From positions 62,291,256 to 62,355,255 of the forward strand of contig CM017561.1 of assembly GCA_007844125.1 (NCBI GenBank): a DNA stretch of 64,000 bases. The letters are read 5' to 3'. Shown piece by piece: positions 41,966 to 53,950 of the stretch. The translations under genes were made by a program, and so were the position numbers. The first letter of the stretch is position 1; each line of letters opens with the position of its first letter. Below the pieces are notes generated by a model. The model saw only the letters and a list, made by a program, of their open reading frames with translations. It was not told the DNA's origin and did no database searches. The stretch comes from Sinonovacula constricta (taxonomy: Eukaryota; Mollusca; Bivalvia; Cardiida; Solecurtidae).

Positions 41966-42420
41966 GACTGAATTCTGCAGACATATCACTGGCGATATCT
42001 CACTAAACTTTCGTTTTCCTTCTCTCTTCTTTTCTCTTTATTAACTTCACTATTCAACTAAGATATTTCTTTCTCGGCGATTTAATTAATTCAGTAATAT
42101 TCCCTGGAAAACAATCTCCGGTAACAAAAATACACGAATAAAAGCAAATTGTTCACTTTTCCCCGTCTATATACAGATAAAGATGTAAACAATCAACGAA
42201 GATAGATCTGGTTCGCTTAATATGTAACGGCGACGAAATATACGACTAAGACTTTATCGCCAAGTCGTTTTAGCTTATTGGTAAAGAAACTTTACTCTTG
42301 TCCCAGGTAGGACAATTGACGCGCTATGATTGGTTGGTGGAGCCACGTGACTGTCAGACGCCTCAATAACGTTACCGCGAGATTTTCAAGTGAAGGTGAT
42401 AATACAGTACCGCAGAGACT
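41966..42420 (-). promoter_or_regulatory. Probable Wnt promoter and 5' UTR
   Basis: This lies directly upstream of the exon 1 start. On the minus strand a TATATAG sequence at 42165-42172 could act as a TATA box, putting transcription start near 42135-42140 and giving a 5' UTR of about 170 bases. Two CCAAT boxes (ATTGG on the plus strand, 42277-42281 and 42329-42333) and a CACGTG E-box (42344-42349) lie further upstream. The segment is richer in CpG than its surroundings. This is motif evidence only; the start site is not established. Confidence 0.42.
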
Positions 42421-42961
42421 CGGCGAAAATGAGTCGTGTATTCTTCCTCCTTACATTGAACACTGACCTTGTAAAAATGTTATCCGTTTTCTTTTTGGCT
42501 CTTCCTTTTCAAACTTTCATTCAAGTCTTCAGCGAATGCTTTTATGTTTGAACGCGTATCAGCGCATATTTGTCACTCTAAAGCTAAGTTCGTTCCACTT
42601 TTACTACGAATACCAGGGGTAAATATTAAAAAAAAATCCGCAAAAATGAATCTCATTTAGAAAATCCTTTTATGCATTTTCAATTCATTATTTCCACCTT
42701 CTTAAGTCTATTTAACAAAATAGTAAAACTGATCGGCGGGCCAGCGGTTGGTTTTTATCAACGACTTCTAATATCATGCTATATGAATGAGGGTAAACCG
42801 CATCAACAGAGCAGGTAAAACATACGTTATCGTCAACTTACACGCATCGTCTCCCCTACCGTCGAAATGGGATTTCTTTAATCAATTGACATAAACGGAT
42901 GTTGTTGAATATGTTGTTAATGTGAAAAGCGAAATATAAAAGCTGCTGCTGGTGATAATAG
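42421..42961. other. Spacer between Wnt promoter and array D
   Basis: This contains a 40-codon plus-strand frame (42429-42551) with a hydrophobic stretch, too short to call. Nothing else was supported. Confidence 0.5.
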
Positions 42962-44949
42962 TTATAAGTTGATAGGTGGATTATATGATGAGAGGTTATA
43001 TATGTTGATAGGTGGATTGAATGATGAGAGGTTACATAACTTGATAGGTGGATTGAATGATGAGAGGTTATATAAGTTGATAGGTGGATTGTATGATGAG
43101 AGGTGATATAAGTTGATAGGTGGATTATATGATGCGAAGTTATATATTTTGATAGGTGGATTATATGATGAGAGGTTAATTAAGTTGATAGGTGGATTGA
43201 AAGATGAGAGGTTATATATTTGATAGGTGGATTGTATGATGAAAGGTTATATAAGTTGATAGGTGGATTGTATGATGAGAGGTTATATAAGTTGATGGGT
43301 GGATTATATGTTGAGAGGTTAATTAAGTTGATAGGTGGATTGTATGATGAGAGGTTAATTAAGTTGATAGGTGGATTGAATGATGAGAGGTTATATAAGT
43401 TGGTAGGTGGATTGAATGACGAGAGGTTATATAAGTTGGTAGGTGGATTATATGGTGAGAGGTTATATATGTTGATAGGTGGATTGAATGATGAGAGATT
43501 ATAAAAGTTTATAGGTGGATTATATGATGCGAGGTTATATATGTTGATAGGTGGATTATATGATGAGAGGTTAATTAAGTTGATAGGTGGATTGAAAGAT
43601 GAGAGGTTATATATTTGATAGGTGGGTTGTATGATGAAAGGTTATATAAGTTGATAGGTAGATTGTATGATGAGAGGTTATATAAGTTGGTAGGTGGATT
43701 ATATGTTGAGAGGTTAATTAAGTTGATAGGTGGATTGTATGATGAGAGGTTATATATGTTGATAGGTGGATTATATGTTGAGAGGTTTTATAAGTTGACA
43801 GGTGGATTGAATGATGAGAGATTATAAAAGTTGATAGGTGGATTATATGTTGAGAGGTTTTATAAGTTGATAGGTGGATTGTATGGTGAGAGGTTATATA
43901 TGTTGATAGGTGGATTATATGATGAGAGATTATAAAAGTTGACAGGTGGATTGTATGATGAGAGGTTATATAAGTTGGTAGGTGGATTATATGTTGAGAG
44001 GTTAATTAAGTTGATAGGTGGATTGTATGATGAGAGGTTATATATGTTGATAGGTGGATTATATGTTGAGAGGTTTTATAAGTTGACAGGTGGATTGAAT
44101 GATGAGAGATTATAAAAGTTGATAGGTGGATTATATGTTGAGAGGTTTTATAAGTTGATAGGTGGATTGTATGGTGAGAGGTTATATATGTTGATAGGTG
44201 GATTGTATGATGAGAGATTATAAAAGTTGATAGGTGGATTGAAAGATGAGAGGTTATATATTTGATAGGTGGGTTGTATGATGAAAGGTTATATAAGTTG
44301 ATAGGTAGATTGTATGATGAGAGGTTATATAAGTTGATAGGTGGATTATATGATGAGAGATTATAAAAGTTGACAGGTGGATTATATGTTGAGAGGTTTT
44401 ATAAGTTGACAGGTGGATTGAATGATGAGAGATTATAAAAGTTGATAGGTGGATTATATGTTGAGAGGTTTTATAAGTTGACAGGTGGATTGAATGATGA
44501 GAGATTATAAAAGTTGATAGGTGGATTGTATGATGAGAGGTTATATAAGTTGATAGGTGGATTGTATGTTGAGAGGTTTTATAAGGTGGTAGGTGGATTG
44601 TATGGTGAGAGGTTGTATAAGTTGATAGGTGGATTATATGATGAGAGGTTATATAAGTTGGTAGGTGGATTATATGATGAGAGATTATAAAAGTTAATAG
44701 GTGGATTATATGTTGAGAGGTTATATAAGTTGATATGTGGATTATATGTTGAGAGGTTATGTAAGTTGATATATGGATTGTATAACGAGAGATTATGTAA
44801 GTTGATAGGTGGATTGTATGACGAGTGATTATGTAAGTTGATATATGGATTGTATAACGAGAGATTATGTAAGTAGATAGGTGGATTGTATGACGAGAGA
44901 TTATGTAAATTGATATGTGGATTGTATGATGAGAGGTTATATAAGTTGA
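42962..44949. repeat. Minisatellite array D, 36-bp monomer, about 55 copies
   Basis: The monomer is GTTGATAGGTGGATTGTATG followed by ATGAGAGGTTATATAA. Thirty-six bases equal 12 codons, which explains the open frames on both strands (plus LIGGLYDERLYK repeats; minus 44254-45009, 251 codons). A block at 43689-43915 recurs 288 bp later, exactly 8 monomers. Variants with TTAATTAAG, TTTTATAAG and ATTATAAAAG are shuffled through the array. The array begins about 1 kb 5' of the Wnt start codon. Confidence 0.97.
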
Positions 44950-45202
44950 GTACACGTATTGTCGCTGTGGTCGCTTGTTGTATTTCTGTGTAAAGCATAT
45001 AAAATGCAATTATGTTGTTGTTGTTTGAATGATTGGGGCATCAAGTTTATATTTATATATCAAGAATGTCTTTTTATAATCTATTTTCTTAAATACACAA
45101 GTCATACAAATCAGAGTCACGTGTATAAATAGCTATGTTGTTGTAACGATCATTAGATTGTTATGTGTTTGAAATTCATCCCAGCAATCAATTATTTTCC
45201 TT
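44950..45202. other. Flank of array D
   Basis: AT-rich sequence without a supported feature. Confidence 0.6.
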
Positions 45203-45395
45203 GTAGGGACGTCCAGCTGGTAGAACAAGACCCCACGTGGGTTCGGGGGCGAAGGTCTTCCAGCTTACTTGCGGAGCACCTGTGGATCTACGGAGACATT
45301 TGTATTGGCCCCGCCTCCACCAAAATAGCTGGACGTCGCTATAAAGATCTATAAATAGTCGCTCCGATGTATCTAAAAATAAATAAATAAATAAA
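45203..45395 (+). mobile_element. SINE-like dispersed repeat, copy 4, with (AAAT)n tail
   Basis: This plus-strand copy shares GGTCTTCCAGCTTAC, GCGGAGCACCTGTGGA and the GCTCCGATGTATCT 3' end with the minus-strand copies, and ends in an AAATAAATAAAT tail (45376-45395). A B-box-like GTGGGTTCGGGGGC lies near the 5' end. An 11-bp inverted repeat (GACGTCCAGCT with AGCTGGACGTC) joins the head and the 3' half. Confidence 0.7.
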
Positions 45396-46439
45396 CCATG
45401 ATTAAGATTGTCAGTTGCATAGACGATTTGTATAACAGTTTTAATTTCTTATCTGTTTCACAATGCTTCAAGTATAAGCCATGCATTCTCAACTTCTATT
45501 TAGCAACTGGTATACGCGCAGGTTTTATTATAAATTGCAATAATTATAAACATTTCTTTCACTATATCAAAAATACACAAATATAACAAGCGGGTTAATG
45601 GTACAAAAACTTTCAAGTGACTAAATGAAGCCGGAGCACAAGTTCCAGAAAGATTTAAATGAACACGTTTGTAAATATACTACAAAAATAAACGCACTTT
45701 CAATAGTTGCAGCTGTGATTTCTGTCTTGGCTTATGGAAATATGGCTTTTGATTCTATCTTTATTGATTGACCAAGTGCAACACACAAACAGTTTTTCCT
45801 TCTTCACAATGTACAAAACATTTCTTTTATTAAAAATATTTCATTTGAAGTGTGTGTATGTCTTATTAATTTTATTATTTGTAAATAATGTCCCTTTCTT
45901 TAACCGATACATTCTCTTATTTCATATTTTACAAGGAAAAAAAAAAGAAAAAAATATACGGTATATGGTTAAAACTTGATCACTAACAACCCATGTGAGT
46001 TTTGAGGACAGCCTAGCTAAGTTATAAGAATAAAGGTATAGACGTATAACAAAGCCATAAAGTTAAGTACCTGTAAATCATGTTATATTTAAAATGAAGA
46101 TATTCATAAAAATATTTAACCGTGAGCTTTACATTTTTTACATGTATAAACTTGTCATAAAGTGGGCGTTCTAATAATTGTTTTAACCTATTATGTATGT
46201 GTGCTCGCCCATTATTTGACTTTGGCAAGTTCCTTATTGCTGTTGTTAATCTTGTAAATCAATTTGCTTTAATCAGTAAAAATGTGATGTTGCGGTCATA
46301 TTACCTGTAGTTTGTCTGCATCATGCCCTAGACATGTAAGAATAAGTGGATACAGTCTGATCACCTTAGTTGTGATTGGGCGGTAAACATATCGATACAA
46401 ACAAGACATACTTGCTTTGAACTGACATATTTCTACGGG
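45396..46439. other. No gene seen
   Basis: AT-rich sequence. Short plus-strand frames (45398-45586, 45734-45979) show no recognisable family. Confidence 0.55.
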
Positions 46440-46645
46440 GTTCTTAAACCTTCTTGGTTGAAATAATCTTAAACCTTTTTCGAAATTATCTTAAACCTTC
46501 TTTTTTTGTAATAATCTTAAATCTGCTTGGTTGAAATAAACTTAAATCTTCTTTTTTTTTAAATAATCTTAAACCTTTTTGGTTGAAATAACCTTTAACT
46601 TCTTGGTTGAAATTACCCTAAACATTATTTGTTAAAATAAACTTC
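46440..46645 (+). repeat. Degenerate tandem repeat of about 28 bp
   Basis: Units of the form CTTAAACCTTCTTGGTTGAA plus ATAAT recur about seven to eight times with substitutions, T-run expansions and spacing changes. It is an old minisatellite. Confidence 0.78.
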
Positions 46646-49600
46646 TCATGTAGGTGTGAAACAATGGACCTTTTGTTTAAATACGTAGCAGCGTTTACTG
46701 ATGAGCTATCTTCAGATTAATGCGGCATCCTGTGTTGACTCGGACTACTCAGGTGTTTACATACCTCAACAAGGAGTCCGTCTTCAAAGGAAAGTTTTCA
46801 ACATATTGACTCACACAAGTACCTGAATGAAGTAATGATCATACTTAAGATCACGCTCCTGTGTGAGCCACTGTTATTTCGAGAGAAGCAAAAAGGGAAT
46901 CAGATTGGGAGATAAAAGAGAAATAGATGTGTGTTCAAATTGTAAGATTTAAAAAATTAAATAGTTCTTATTCATGGCTTAACATTTAATCCAGATCTAC
47001 TCGAAACAATTCAAGTTTAGTAAATAGGAAAGGTTTTATAAAATAATAACCGTTTTTTTTCTCTTAATTGTAAGTTGTTATGCCTAAAATTGTCTAAACA
47101 CAAATACGCACTCACGCACAAACGCGCCCGCGCACACAAACAATTGAAAAGGACATGTATATATCAACAAAATGTTTTTTAATCTTTAATAAGTTCATAA
47201 CGGCAACTCCTATGTTCAACTCATATTATTGTTGGTAAATAAGTGTATGAAACCAAACGTTTATTCGTTCATTTCTATGAGTTTAATATGATTATATTTT
47301 ATTCTAGAAACCAAAGTGCAATTTCCTCCAGTCAAATAAATATTTGAAATTTTATAGTTTTAACGTTAATACCAAAAAAATGTAGCCACCACCATTAGGC
47401 ACTGTGTACTAAAGTGTAGAAAGTACAATTGACATGCCACTTATTAAGTCGCTTTTACGTGCTACAACGGTCAATTAGCACTAAATTAACGTACACTCTA
47501 CTGATCAAAGAAATCATCCCACAATTTTACAATTTTCGACTTCCTAAAAATAACTTTCATGGGTGTTCTTGTAACCAATAACGAATTTTATTTAAGTTGC
47601 ATACAAGTTATTGTTAACTAACGGTTCTGATTAATGGCCGCGGTCAAGAATATTACAGACTTCGAAAAGGCCAGCAAAACCACGAACCACATAAATATCG
47701 CATTTCAGAGAAGGGTAACCGATATTTAACATTGTTCATATGGTCATTAAGGTACATTTTCACCTTTTCTGCACGTAGTGTTTCTCCACTGGTTACCCAT
47801 TCAAAAAAATTGTTAATTTATTGGTCCCCAAATTGATTTAGTGTCACGCGGCTCAAAGTGTCCCACTTTGCGCTTAACAGACCACGTGGAATATAATTGC
47901 TCCTTTTCGGCAACTTGACACGGCCAGAGGTTCTAACTTGACAATAAGTTATAAACACACTTCTGAAGGAAAATTAATCTTAAGTGGATTCACCTTGTTA
48001 AAAAGACGAGATGTTTTCCAATGCGCGCGAAGTCTTAACTTTAATTCGCTTCAGACCCGTCAACTGGTAGATGAAACGGAAGTACGTGTATAGTAGTTTG
48101 CCGAATGAAATTCGACTCATAATCCTCATCGGAATTTCGTCACCTTTTCGATCATCTGTAAACGATGCAACAGGTCCGATTATGTTTAGATAGTAAATGA
48201 ATGGATCATTTTCATAATCTTATCAATGGAAAGGTCATTGAAAAAGATCAGATATAAATTATAAAGAAAAAGTAAAGAAAAAAGTTTAATGATAACTCAA
48301 GAGTTTCAGACCGCCATGAGTTATAAAGGAAAATGATCTTAATTGGTAATGCAGGAATAATAAATAACAGGTATAAACAATAAATCATCGGGAATTTGTT
48401 ACATTGGAGGACGACAGTGGGGTAGTTGATAAAGGTGTTTTCTTGCAAGCTGTGTAGTCTTTTCCTTTTTGTGTTAAAAATGTTTGTTTTTTTAAAATAT
48501 GATACATTTTTTATATGTAATGTGTTGCTTGTCATCAAATCGTATTAATTAAAACTGATTATCACTAATATGTTAAGTATTTGATCACAATACAAAGCTA
48601 ACGCAGTGTCATCATTTATAGTCTTCTAGACGTGTGTGTAAACCTCTAAAATAATACGTTTTATACATAACTGTCTTTAGATTGTATTGCGTTTTTTTCC
48701 CTATCTATGTGTATTTATATTTCAAAAGAACAGAATAACAAATAAATTCCGCAACGCTTAATTAACGTGCAGACAATAACGGCGGCAATATTAATCTGAA
48801 TCACATAGTTGGAATATGGTGGTAGCTTTTTTTTCTTTGGCATGTCCGTCAGCTGGTTCTCGCCACAACAATCGCAAATAAATTTGCCACAGCAATTATT
48901 TTGGTCAAGTATTTAGATAATGGGCTTAATCCATAAACCACTTATAGTTTGTAAACTACACACTTGCTGATATATGTACATAAAGAATGAAGTTGCAATT
49001 TCTTCTTTTAGAAGAATAATTTGAACACATACGACCGTTATTTTGCAGCTTGATGCATACAGTAAACCCCCATACAGTTATAACGTAATAAAATTATGTT
49101 GTAAGTTTTTTGATAAGCCATGTGTGTAGCAAAATGATGAATTTAGACCATTTCAACATTTAAAGATTATAAATATGTATAAATAAGAGTTAGATACAGG
49201 TTCGACAGTGTGGTCTGTGGTATCAATCCTGAAGACATCTATCCAAACAGACAGAACTTGCTTATAAGTTTAAAACCTGCCAAGGAACGTGTAGTAGGGT
49301 AGAAACACGGTGTTAATCGTTATGGAGGCGGTAGATTTATCTTTCCTTGTAATTGAAACACATAAAACAGCACGCAAGAACTACCGGAACACTATCCGTG
49401 TCGAAATGAGGACGACGGCGTAATAACGATTCGGGTAATGTATTTACCATGCCCTCATTCTCGACGGAGGTATGCTTGTAAAAATGGCTGTTCAAGCAGC
49501 GCTCTTGCATCGAAAACTGACAGAGAATCGCTTGATGTCGACTTCAAATGAGCAAGAATGAGCATTTGTAATTAAAAACGAATTCACGTGAAGCATGCAT

Positions 49601-50011
49601 TCATTAAACATACATCACGTGTAGTTGTGTTGAGCACGGAGTTACAAAGTTGAACGTGCATTCGCAGAAATACATTTTTTTAAAATGAGAAATACGGACT
49701 CGGGATACTTTATTATACAGCGATCTATTATATTTCTGATTCCATTCACTACAACACGCGGAACATCAGGCAGTGTGAGGGAGCGATTTTCATTGATTTC
49801 GCAAGGTTTTATTTTACTGGTAAATATATTAGACAGTTTTTAAGTGTTGTAATAATAGGCACCATTGTTATTTGAAATTACCAAATCATGTTAACTCCAA
49901 AGAAAAAATGTTTTAATGTTTAAACTGGCATTGCCTTTTTTCAATATAAATATGAACATAAAATCACATATAATGTATAAATAATTAAACAAGAATTTAA
50001 TTCAGCATGCC
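46646..50011. other. No gene seen
   Basis: Intergenic-looking sequence. Around 47620-48130 and 49360-49560 it is less AT-rich, but I could not find a frame with splice sites or a recognisable motif. The frame at 48248-48538 (minus) is unconvincing. Confidence 0.5.
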
Positions 50012-51332
50012 TTAAAGGTGGTATCAGGCGGTTTGAATCAAACATTTTGTTCTCAAATAACCAATTCAACTCAACTAAACTCAACTCAACTTTATTGAAC
50101 TCATTACTGATCTAAGCGGTGAATGGGCAATTTAGCATAAAATACAAATAATAGACAATAACAAATTCCACTGCAAATAAATCATGTACAAAAAACAACA
50201 ACTGGAAATCAATGAAAAAGACTATAACATCTATGACGACCGGACCTGGTAGCGCAATCAGTAGAGCATCGGCTCCAGGTACGGGAGGCCCAAGGTTCGA
50301 TCCCGGGCCGCGACATACCAAAGTCGTTAAAATGGTAGTGGCATAGCTTCCTTGCTAACGCTCAAGCAAATGTAAGGGTAGTTCCACGACTGATTGGCCC
50401 GGTGTCATGATAATGTGACTGTGTGTAGTATCATGCCAAGTGTTCACGGCATGCTATACACAGTGAAGGCAGCACTATATCTGCTTCAAGTGGACACCGT
50501 CTCCAGATAACTGAAATACTGTTGGTGGGACGTTAAATCCAATAAATAAAAAAAAACCCATCTATAACGTAACGTGTAAACTAAGCGTCACATAATCATA
50601 GTTGAATTTAACTTGTTTCCGTGCCATATGCAAACCCCGTTTGTTGATAATTGTTTCATGAAAGAATGTGGTTCTAAATATTTAGGCATTGCGAGCGATG
50701 TGTTGTAGATTTAACCAATTTTTTAAATTCAGGACAAAATGGGCAACAAAGATATGATTGATGATTAAATCCAGAAAAGGTAATACATTATTATAAGGGT
50801 AACTAATTTTGCTTTTGTCGATGGCATTGTTTGTCAATAAAGCATTGTGTAGAGAACATAAATCTAAAATTGGTAGCTATAAAACTGAATGATAATTGAT
50901 GATGTATCTATTCGCATGTTAAAAGATTTCTATTATAGAAGCAAATGTAAGAATAAGTCATTGATACATGAAAAGGTCCTGCAAAATGATGTTCATTGAT
51001 GCCCTAGATCTGTGTGAGCAGTGAAGCATTAATCCCTACTTGTCATTGTGGACAGGTATTCCCTGACTTAACCACGCAGCAGAATTGGCTATTTTTAGAC
51101 TAAGAAAGCCACATAAAAACTTACTTTTAAGATTACATTATGGCGTCATCTAAGTAAAATTTAGAGAGATTTATTTCACGTTTTGTAATGTCTTACATTT
51201 GGGATAGTGAATATAGTCTTTACTCAAAATAAAGTATGAGTTTATGTAGAAAGTATGCCTAAATTCCCACCAAACTGGGAAAATATTGTTAAGTTCATTT
51301 TATACAGGCAAACTACTGAATACCACCTTTAA
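50012..51332. mobile_element. TTAA-flanked TIR element II
   Basis: The core (50016-51328, 1313 bp) starts AGGTGGTATCAGGCGG and ends AATACCACCT, with TTAA on each side (50012-50015, 51329-51332). Its right end aligns with that of element I. A CAACTCAACT-type short repeat follows the left end, and a complete SINE is nested at 50238-50558. No transposase frame is evident. TTAA flanks suggest a piggyBac-like mobilising enzyme. Confidence 0.72.
50238..50558 (+). mobile_element. Complete tRNA-derived SINE nested in TTAA element II
   Basis: The head carries an RNA polymerase III A box (TAGCGCAATCAGTAGAGC) and B box (GGTTCGATCCC), and the 3' end reads GACGTTAAATCCAATAAATA followed by an A run. Direct repeats CATCTATGAC (50228-50237) and CATCTATAAC (50559-50568) look like a target-site duplication with one mismatch. 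It is unrelated in sequence to the 45.2-kb SINE family. Confidence 0.88.
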
Positions 51333-52649
51333 TGCGAGTTAGTCGACATTGATAGAATGCTCATCTTTTTTAAATGGTTTTGTTTAGCAAAGTAAACCTT
51401 TGTTAACCAAATTGAATAACTGATGAAAAATTAGTACATAGCGTGTGAATGTTTTGTCTTTGAACGTAAGTTTTCTATAGAGAATGAATTTTAAAGCGAC
51501 GCTTTTCATCTCTATTAAGTTGTTCTTAGTTCGAAAACCTCGTTCGCATCATCTCCGGCCCTTTCCGCTCTTTGAAGGTATTAATAGTATTGACACACAG
51601 AGAACCTGGTACCTGCTTCGATCCTGCTACATTGTTAAGTAGCACTTGCACATTTGACTAACATTTGAAGAAAGTTAGATAGTCGCTAAAAAATAACGCA
51701 ATCAAATAGTCGGACTGGCTTATATAAGACAATGCTTTGAATACCCACATCAAAGTAGTTTCTAAAAATAGCACTTTTATATCAAGGACATTTGTACACA
51801 TGTACTGTCTTAGTTCGTATCAGATATAATAAAACTAGCTTTATATTTTAAATATGTGCTGCAGTATTTCACATTGTTTGTAATTGTTGTACATAGAGCT
51901 CGGCAAAAAAAAAATAAAATAGCTTAATTAATTTCGGATTCCACAACAGTACTGCGGTTTCATTTTGTTCTTGATGTATTTATAATTGTTGTATTTATGG
52001 GTAAACAGTTTTTATTTTCTACTTCAAACGAAAGTGTCATTTATTGGCCAATGACGACACAAAAAGATAGAAAACCTTTGCCGCCATCAGATAAATAATA
52101 TTTAAACTTAAACGAATGCAAATGATATGCAATGAAGCGACATGGTGGTTATGTGGAGTTCAGATTGGAGTATGTTATCGACATCCGTCATAATAAAGAT
52201 GCCAGTGGTAGAAAAATGAACTGCCGTGTTTTATTGAGGCATGTATCACAATGAAATATACAATTGCAATTAGGGACTTGTTTTTAAACTCCTAGCGTAA
52301 TTCCGACAATTATCACATTGGTGACTCAGTTGCTCTCAAGAAGTTTCCATTGTTTCTACCTCATAAATATGGGACACGTTTCTATGTATAATAGCAAAAT
52401 AAATGAGAGGCAGGTAGACAGGGATTTAGGTAGACAGGTACTTTATTTAAATTTCATTATAGTAAATAAAAATAGCGTATTTAACAGATGTATTTAAAAT
52501 AAGTGAAAAGAAAACTTACTTTCAATGAAGAGTAACGAGATAGTTAAAAGCACACATAAATGCAATAACACTAACGCCTTTTTAGTCTTTTCCTAAAATA
52601 TGTAGATATTTTTGTTATATTTACAAATTTACATAAAGAGGGAACACAT
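51333..52649. other. No gene seen
   Basis: AT-rich sequence with no recognised exon, RNA or transposon. Confidence 0.6.
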
Positions 52650-52683
52650 ATATATATATATTTATTTATTTATTTATTTATGT
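52650..52683 (+). repeat. (TA)n(TTTA)n microsatellite
   Basis: A short TA run passes into TTTA repeats, just upstream of the MITE cluster. Confidence 0.9.
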
Positions 52684-52754
52684 ATATTGCCTGTAGTGTC
52701 AACCAATCAGAACTCGACGGAAATATGCAACTGCCAATCGAACACATGCGTAAC

Positions 52755-53139
52755 CAATCGGAACTCCTCGGGTAATTCCGTCCTCGGGACACTCGTCCCT
52801 CGGATGTATCTGGTGCAATGATATTTAATGAAAACACGATCGTTTTGTTCGCCGGAAGAAGAATATGCCTAAAATGTAGTTCGCACAAAACATGAACAAT
52901 GACATCGTTTGACAGCTACATGTCTGCTGCGGCGGGTAAGTAAAATCGGATGATTTAAAATTGAAGCCGCCACAAATTGAAGTTTTACAGGCTTCATACT
53001 GTAGTGAGCTGTCGTCTGAGCTGCCATCTTTGTTTTGTATCTGTCACAAAAGCAGTCCCATTTAGGGAAATGACCGAGGGGATCCGACTACCTACATACA
53101 TCGAGAGATGATTCGTTAATTATCCGAGGTGTTCCAATT
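52755..53139. mobile_element. MITE copy 2 (inverted ends of about 58 bp)
   Basis: This matches the 9.4-kb MITE end to end, starting CAATCGGAACTCCTCGGG and ending GAGGTGTTCCAATT, with small internal deletions. Two partial CCAATC-GAAC motifs precede it (52703 and 52734), as if the target already held pieces of the end. Confidence 0.8.
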
Positions 53140-53140
53140 T

Positions 53141-53488
53141 AATCCCTCGAATGTATCTGGTGCAATGATACTTAAAGAAATCACGATCGTTTTGTTCGCC
53201 GGAAGTCGGAAGAATATGCCTTAAATGTAGTTCGCACAAAATATAAACAGTTGCGTCGTTTGTTTTGTTTGCTGCGCTTTTAAATCAAAACTTGGATGAT
53301 TTGAATTTGAAGAAGCCACAAATTGAAGTTTAACTGGAATCGTACAATAGTGAGCTGTCATCCGAGCTGCAATCTTTGTTTCGACGTCTGTCACAAAAAA
53401 AGTCCCACTTAGGGAAATGGCCGAGGTGATCCGACTACTTACATACATCCTACAGATGATTCGTGAATTATCCGATGTGTTCCGATTG
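53141..53488. mobile_element. MITE copy 3, lacking its outer left end
   Basis: It follows copy 2 head-to-tail within a few bases. It begins inside the left inverted repeat (AATCCCTCGAATGTATCTGG) and ends at TTCCGATTG. The outer 35 or so bases of the left end are missing. Confidence 0.78.
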
Positions 53489-53500
53489 ATTCGTAACTAC

Positions 53501-53950
53501 TCAATCGGGACCCCTCGGCGATTTCTTCGGAAACATACCTCGGTAATCATATGAAGAGAAAGTAGTCCGTCCCTGATTGTGACCTCGCGTGATCACTATG
53601 AACAATGAAATACGAAATTCTAAATACACACTGAAGAATAGGTAAGCATGAGATTTTCATTGTTTGTTTAAGTGATTAAATGAATGATTTTGAATGAATG
53701 AGTCATTATTGTGATTTTCCTTTATTATTTATGATATACGACTGACCGTAAACAAACGCGCTTAGGTAGCCGAATTACAACCGACCATATCACTGAATCT
53801 ATAAGTAGATGGTTGTATCACTACTATGGTTTACGAGGTTATTTTCCGAAAGTTACGGAAATGGCCGAGTTGTTACGATTGGTAACTCCTAGACTATTCC
53901 GCGAATGCATGTAGAAACCTCCGAAAACTTCCGAGCGATTCGAAACCAAT
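53501..53950. repeat. Possible diverged relative of the MITE family
   Basis: CTCAATCGGGACCCCTCGGC near 53508 resembles the MITE end. An inversely oriented CTCCGAAAACTTCCGAGCG lies near 53922. The match is weak and the element may be a distant or composite relative. Confidence 0.3.

Noticed and set aside
42429..42551. 40-codon frame with a hydrophobic stretch, divergent from the Wnt promoter
   Set aside because: It is too short and has no motif; it could be chance or an upstream antisense transcript.
43220..45009. Repeat proteins in array D on either strand
   Set aside because: The 36-bp period keeps frames open; there is no start or splice context or family similarity.
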